A DNA stretch of 64,000 bases from a virus. The notes under the pieces are model-generated. The model did no database searches, was not told the origin of the DNA, and worked only from the letters and a program-made list of their open reading frames with translations. Positions 60,379 to 64,000 of this stretch are shown here, piece by piece (position 1 is the stretch's first letter; each line of letters begins with the position of its first letter). The stretch covers positions 1-64,000 of the IMG/VR virus record IMGVR_UViG_3300006654_000661; one strand, 5' to 3'. Position numbers and translations under genes: made by a program.

Positions 60379-61443
60379 ATGAGTGTTAAAGCTGTAAACG
60401 GCGGATATGTAATAGACTTCACTCTTAACCATGAAAGATTCAGAGAAACGATACCCGCCCCACATAATAAAACCGCTGCAAAAAGAATTGAGGAACAAGA
60501 AGCTATTTACAAGATGGCGATTTCACTAAACGACAAAGCAATTGCGAGTCGCTTTCCCAACAGCAAGATAATGCAAAAAGCTTTTGATAATGGCTGTACT
60601 TACACTATTCACGATTATTCAAACATTTGGTTTAAACAAAAGCAGCGAAACTGGTCACATACAACTATTCGGGGCTATACACAAAAATACAATTCATACA
60701 TTAAGCCTAATTGGGGACACCTGATTTTAAATGAGTTTAAAGCTAGTATGTTTGATGAATGGGCATCTGAATGCTTACTCTCTGGTAAATCAATTAATGA
60801 AACTCGCAATGTGCTTAGTCAGATCTTCAAGCGTGCATACTTTGATGGTGTAATCGACTCAAATCCAGTCGAACGCATTGAAAGGTACAAACAAAAAATT
60901 AATGAACCAAAGCCCTTCAATAAGTCTGAGATCAAAAAAATACTTAATGCGTTACAGTCCCCCTATAAAGAGTTTTTTCAATTTGCATTTTATACAGGCT
61001 TGCGGACTGGTGAATTACTTGGACTTCGTTGGGAAGACGTTGATATAGAAAAACGTTTGGCACACATACGGGTTAATATTACTTCTGGAAAAGAGAAAGT
61101 ACCTAAAACTGCTGGAAGCATTCGAACTATAGAATTGCACTGCTTGGCATTACAGGCTCTTACATCAATAGAATCATCAAAGTTCTTTAATTCGAAAAGA
61201 GTATTTATTGACCCAAAGACTATGAAAGAGTACAAATATGCTGACGGGTTACGTAAATACACTTGGAAACCTGCTCTTAAAAAGCTAAATATTCCTTATC
61301 GTTACCCTTACCAATGTAGGCATACTTATGCATCAATGATGCTATCATCTGGCAAAAATCCTATGTGGGTTGCAAAGCAAATGGGTCATGCTGATTGGGG
61401 AATGATTCGAAAAGTTTATGGAAGATGGATAAACGAGTCTTAG
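60379..61443 (+). CDS. int: Tyrosine integrase of the small element
   Basis: 354 residues. Arm-binding N-terminus, core-binding domain about 75-170, catalytic domain with Arg209 (TGLRTGE), Arg314 (YPYQCRHTYAS), His337 (MGHAD) and Tyr347 (KVYGRW). Tyr311 holds the position of the usual His. Same subgroup as the prophage integrase but only distantly similar, so both evolved the ssrA target separately or from an old ancestor. Confidence 0.93.
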   Translation: MSVKAVNGGYVIDFTLNHERFRETIPAPHNKTAAKRIEEQEAIYKMAISLNDKAIASRFPNSKIMQKAFDNGCTYTIHDYSNIWFKQKQRNWSHTTIRGYTQKYNSYIKPNWGHLILNEFKASMFDEWASECLLSGKSINETRNVLSQIFKRAYFDGVIDSNPVERIERYKQKINEPKPFNKSEIKKILNALQSPYKEFFQFAFYTGLRTGELLGLRWEDVDIEKRLAHIRVNITSGKEKVPKTAGSIRTIELHCLALQALTSIESSKFFNSKRVFIDPKTMKEYKYADGLRKYTWKPALKKLNIPYRYPYQCRHTYASMMLSSGKNPMWVAKQMGHADWGMIRKVYGRWINES

Positions 61444-61494
61444 TTATTTAGTCGTATTTCTTGTACGATTCGGCACAAGAACACAACAAATTCT

Positions 61495-61523
61495 TTGCAA
61501 CTATTTTTTAGTTGCACTATTAT
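61495..61523 (+). promoter_or_regulatory. Promoter and operator of the hicA-hicB-secB cassette
   Basis: TTGCAA (61495-61500), 17-bp spacer, TATTAT (61518-61523). Palindrome TGCAACTA (61496-61503) and TAGTTGCA (61509-61516) lies across the spacer. This is the usual layout for autoregulation by a ribbon-helix-helix antitoxin such as HicB. Confidence 0.7.
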
Positions 61524-61549
61524 CACATGGAACCGATGCGAGTACGGAA

Positions 61550-61810
61550 GTGGGAAGTCAAGACAAATTCAAGATTTACATACAAAGAATACCGGTACCG
61601 AGCGACTGCAGATTTTCTAAACTCAGTAGCTTTTTACAAAATCTCGGTTTTACATTACACAATAGAGGGAAAACCAGCGGGAGTAGGATTATTTTCTTCG
61701 ATGAATCAATGAATAAAATTATCCTTCATAAGCCGCACGGCAGTGATCCCGTTTGTCAAAGTGCACTTAATGATGTTGTACAGAAGTTGAAAGAATATGG
61801 ATATTTGTAG
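61550..61810 (+). CDS. hicA: HicA-type toxin (mRNA interferase)
   Basis: 86 residues from the GTG at 61550; the only other starts are worse. FSKLSSFLQNLGFTLHNRGKTSGSRIIFF, then IILHKPHGSDPV and a final helix, match the HicA double-stranded RNA-binding-like fold, with the invariant His in HKPH. Longer than many HicA proteins (about 60) but in range for the subfamily with KTSGSR. Would cleave mRNA and tmRNA in other systems. Start not certain. Confidence 0.8.
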   Translation: MGSQDKFKIYIQRIPVPSDCRFSKLSSFLQNLGFTLHNRGKTSGSRIIFFDESMNKIILHKPHGSDPVCQSALNDVVQKLKEYGYL

Positions 61811-61819
61811 AGGTGCGAT

Positions 61820-62296
61820 ATGAACGTTTTAGATTATAAAGGGTACATAGGCTCAATAGAAACGTGTCTTCATAAGAAAAATCTTTATGGGAAAATATTA
61901 TATATTAACGATCTAGTTACCTTTTCAGGTGATACAGTATTGGAACTAGAAGCAGAGTTTAAAAGTGCTGTTGATGATTATTTGATAATTTGTGAAGAAT
62001 TAGGAGCTGAACCAGATAAAACATTTAAAGGTTCACTCAATGTTCGGCTTGGTAATGACTTGCACAGGCAGGTTGCTTATCAATCCGAAAGGATGGGCAT
62101 TAAAATTAATGACTTTATCAAAAAAGCCTGCGAGGAAAAATTGATAACTAGAGATGTGATCAATTTGAATGTTACGCACATCACAAGGACTTCTACTACT
62201 CAAGACGTAGTATTTGGAGAAGAAGCTACCTTTAGTTATGCTAATAAATCAATCTCAGCCAAGAATGTTGATTATGATTCAAAGGACTGCCATTAA
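61820..62296 (+). CDS. hicB: HicB-type antitoxin with C-terminal extension
   Basis: 158 residues. The degenerate RNase H-like N-terminus (DYKGYIGSIETCLHKKNLYGKI, FKSAVDDYLIICEELGAEPD), then a ribbon-helix-helix (FKGSLNVRLGNDLHRQVAYQSERMGIKINDFI). The first 107 residues cover the normal HicB. The last 50 (from about LITRDVINLNVTHITRT) are an extension with no motif, the kind of hydrophobic tail called chaperone addiction (ChAD) in TAC antitoxins. GAGGTG ribosome binding site upstream. Confidence 0.85.
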   Translation: MNVLDYKGYIGSIETCLHKKNLYGKILYINDLVTFSGDTVLELEAEFKSAVDDYLIICEELGAEPDKTFKGSLNVRLGNDLHRQVAYQSERMGIKINDFIKKACEEKLITRDVINLNVTHITRTSTTQDVVFGEEATFSYANKSISAKNVDYDSKDCH

Positions 62297-62299
62297 CTA

Positions 62300-62761
62300 A
62301 TGAACATTCAATTAGATTTACTGAGATCAAAGCTCTTACATTCATCATTCGATGATAAAAGATTAGATGTCTCTAACAAAAAAGGCTTAGTTAAAAGTTC
62401 TTTAGCAATTAATTTTGAAGAAATCGATACTACTGAAGACTCGGAAAATAATGTGATCGAATTACATTTTGAGTCTAAATCCGAATTAACTGGATTTGTT
62501 GGTCATGATTTAGAAGACTCAGAGATTGCGTTCTCCTTAACTCTCGAGGCAGTTTCTTCATTCACTGTTGATATAACTTCTGTTTCAAAGGATGTAGAGA
62601 ATACTGTTCAATCCTTAGTTGAAACCGACTATGTCAGATATCTAGTTATGGCGGCATGTAAGCAATTTCACATTGAACAGGCGGGACAATTGTTAAGGTC
62701 AACTAAGTTTAGTAGTGTACCGGCTCAATATTCTGGTGACATTAGCAGTGACGAGAGTTAG
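62300..62761 (+). CDS. SecB-like chaperone candidate, third gene of a TAC cassette
   Basis: 153 residues, 3 bases after hicB. An N-terminal helix (QLDLLRSKLL), then strand pairs (NVIELHFESKSELTG; EIAFSLTLEAVSSFTVDI), then a Tyr-Val-Arg helix (DYVRYLVMAACKQFHIEQAG) and a KFSSVP turn. This strand-strand-helix order resembles SecB, whose equivalent is YPYIRE. The name rests on this pattern plus its place after an extended HicB. Identity is moderate, so the call is inferred. Ends 29 bases before the att core. Confidence 0.55.
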   Translation: MNIQLDLLRSKLLHSSFDDKRLDVSNKKGLVKSSLAINFEEIDTTEDSENNVIELHFESKSELTGFVGHDLEDSEIAFSLTLEAVSSFTVDITSVSKDVENTVQSLVETDYVRYLVMAACKQFHIEQAGQLLRSTKFSSVPAQYSGDISSDES

Positions 62762-62790
62762 CTAAGCAATTGAAATCATGAAAATAGTTA

Positions 62791-62820
62791 CGGGTTCAAA
62801 TCCCGCCAGCTCCACCAATT
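62791..62820 (+). repeat. Right attachment site of the small element
   Basis: 27 bp of tmRNA 3' end plus ATT, identical to 56854-56883. Bases after it (CGTATTAAGCCCC) are the native ssrA downstream sequence, giving the original attB flank. Confidence 0.9.
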
Positions 62821-62826
62821 CGTATT

Positions 62827-62850
62827 AAGCCCCTATTTTAGGGGCTTTTT
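62827..62850 (+). terminator. Native ssrA terminator, now displaced
   Basis: AAGCCCC, a TATTTTA loop and GGGGCTT followed by a T-run. It lies 9 bp after the third CCA, the position expected for the tmRNA terminator in the empty chromosome. Confidence 0.9.
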
Positions 62851-63859
62851 GCTATCTAGCCCACTATATCCTAAAGCTGTAGCAGAATTCCCCCCACTAT
62901 TACCTCACTAACAAAATCAGAAAAGATAAAGCGCTTACTGCCCTCGACGAAGATTAAACTATTTATACTCTTTTCAATTTACTAAATTTCATAGCCAAGC
63001 TCGTGGCATTAGTGCTATCACTCGGTTAAACGTTCCAAGGTTTTATTAAGTGTTAGTACGAGAATACCGATACCTATTCATGGGATGAGAGCCCAGATGT
63101 AGACGTGACGATTGAAATAACCAGGCTCTAAAAACCGGCCAAAATACAATACACTTTAAGCATCATCCCAGTAACCAGAATGAGAAAAATTATGAATGAC
63201 ACATTGGTCGGTATTACTAATTGAGCCTTATTAGTTCTCCTACTAGAGAACGATACGAGAATGATCAATCTGATAATTTTAGCGTAATCTTAACCTTCCT
63301 ATTTAAACCTTCTTATTTATACCTTCTTATTTAAACCTTCTTATTTAAACCTTCTTATTTAAACCTTCTTTTTTAAACAACTAATAACAACTCAATTAAC
63401 ATTCCTCCCCATGCGATGAGCAGCCCAAGTATTAAGATGAAATGCAGAACTAATCTTAAGCAGGTTAAATATCGCACTAACAATTTAAATATTAGCTTAT
63501 CCGATTCAGAAGATGGATTTCTGAAGTTTTACACCTGAAATTACTGCATGAAAATTACGCAAAATAAACAAAATTTGACCGCCAGTTTAATTAACACCTA
63601 AAGATTTTTCATTTTTCAACCAAAAATCCCGCATATAACAAAAACCTAATGTTTAAATAAAAATCAACAATAAGTTAATACTCCCAAAAGGGTTATTCAT
63701 TTCTTCGTAAAAAATTGATTTCGTCTGCTCATGCTCATTAGAATGCGCGCCCTCTTAGACACAAGTATAACTTTGAACACAAAATAACCTTTTAAGGCTT
63801 GCCTAAAATTTGGCCTTATTTGATAACAAGCACGAAAATTTAATTTACCAGGAACACAC
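62851..63859. other. About 1 kb without a recognised gene
   Basis: AT-rich, no convincing frame longer than about 75 codons in either direction. It holds the 14-bp tandem repeat at 63292-63378. The last 150 bp are likely the promoter and leader for the TonB-dependent receptor. May be a remnant of older insertions at ssrA. Confidence 0.4.
63292..63378 (+). repeat. 14-bp tandem repeat, six copies
   Basis: Unit AACCTTCTTATTTA at 63292, 63306, 63320, 63334, 63348 and 63362, with single-base differences in the first, third and last copies, then a partial copy. A minisatellite-like tract, likely to vary among strains. Confidence 0.9.
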
Positions 63860-64000
63860 ATGAAAAATATTGCAACTGCTGTTCGGTTAGCATTGGCTGG
63901 AAGCGTCGCGTTGACCTCCGCCAACGTATTGGCGCAAGACTCTGCGACCAGTGGCGCCGATGTCGAAAAAATTCAAGTTACAGGTTCACGTATTTCTCGT
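63860..64000 (+). CDS. TonB-dependent receptor, 5' end only
   Basis: First 47 codons. Signal peptide MKNIATAVRLALAGSVALTS with cleavage after VLAQ or LA. The mature start EKIQVTGSRISR is the TonB-box/plug start (xKIxVTGSRI) typical of marine Alteromonadales receptors. The rest lies past the window edge. Transport substrate unknown. Confidence 0.85.
   Translation, partial: MKNIATAVRLALAGSVALTSANVLAQDSATSGADVEKIQVTGSRISR

Noticed and set aside
61512-61712. 66-codon frame overlapping the hicA start
   Set aside because: Although it has ATGs close to the promoter, its product has no HicA pattern and its frame is lost inside hicA; the GTG-started frame has clear family motifs.

Overview
The window is chromosomal DNA of a marine gammaproteobacterium, most like the Alteromonadaceae. 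This is inferred from the tmRNA tag peptide (ANDENYALAA), the moderate G+C, and the flanking genes: an Old Yellow Enzyme-family oxidoreductase on the left and the start of a TonB-dependent receptor on the right. Almost everything between them is mobile DNA inserted at the 3' end of ssrA (tmRNA). Three copies of the tmRNA 3' end (about 1790-1821, 56850-56883 and 62791-62820) mark two elements in tandem: a prophage of about 55.1 kb and a small element of about 5.9 kb. The native-looking ssrA terminator now lies about 61 kb away at 62827-62850.

The prophage (about 1.8-56.9 kb) is a lambdoid-style podovirus. A LexA-type repressor (44994-45698, +) faces a Cro-like gene (44709-44894, -), with three 14-bp operator palindromes between them. 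A second operator pair sits on the promoter of the rightward operon near 46.24-46.28 kb. The leftward operon runs cro, small regulators, a gp49-family protein, replication protein O (with an iteron origin inside the gene), a P-like loader, Dam, NinB, NinG, Lar, lysis genes, terminase, portal, scaffold, capsid, adaptor and tail proteins, spikes, ejection proteins and finally a 3238-residue polyvalent protein beside attL. The rightward operon encodes a tandem LuxR-type regulator, a leucine-rich-repeat protein, Bet- and YqaJ-type recombinases, many small proteins, two odd tRNA-like RNAs, an excisionase and an integrase. The structural order resembles BPP-1/epsilon15-type podophages, but no diversity-generating retroelement is present.

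The small element (56.88-62.82 kb) has no virion genes. It carries a P2 gpA-like HUH replication endonuclease, an SEC-C protein, a two-TM protein with a possible winged helix and a zinc site, its own xis/int pair, and a three-gene cassette read as HicA toxin, C-terminally extended HicB antitoxin and a SecB-like chaperone. This is a candidate toxin-antitoxin-chaperone (TAC) system. The architecture suggests a phage satellite or replicative integrative element, with the TAC module as likely stability or anti-phage cargo.

Several real short genes of 25-59 codons, supported by stop/start overlaps, fill gaps in the phage operons. The right flank (62.85-63.86 kb) is about 1 kb without a recognisable gene; it contains a 14-bp tandem repeat. 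All family assignments come from reading motifs by eye. No database search or folding program was used.
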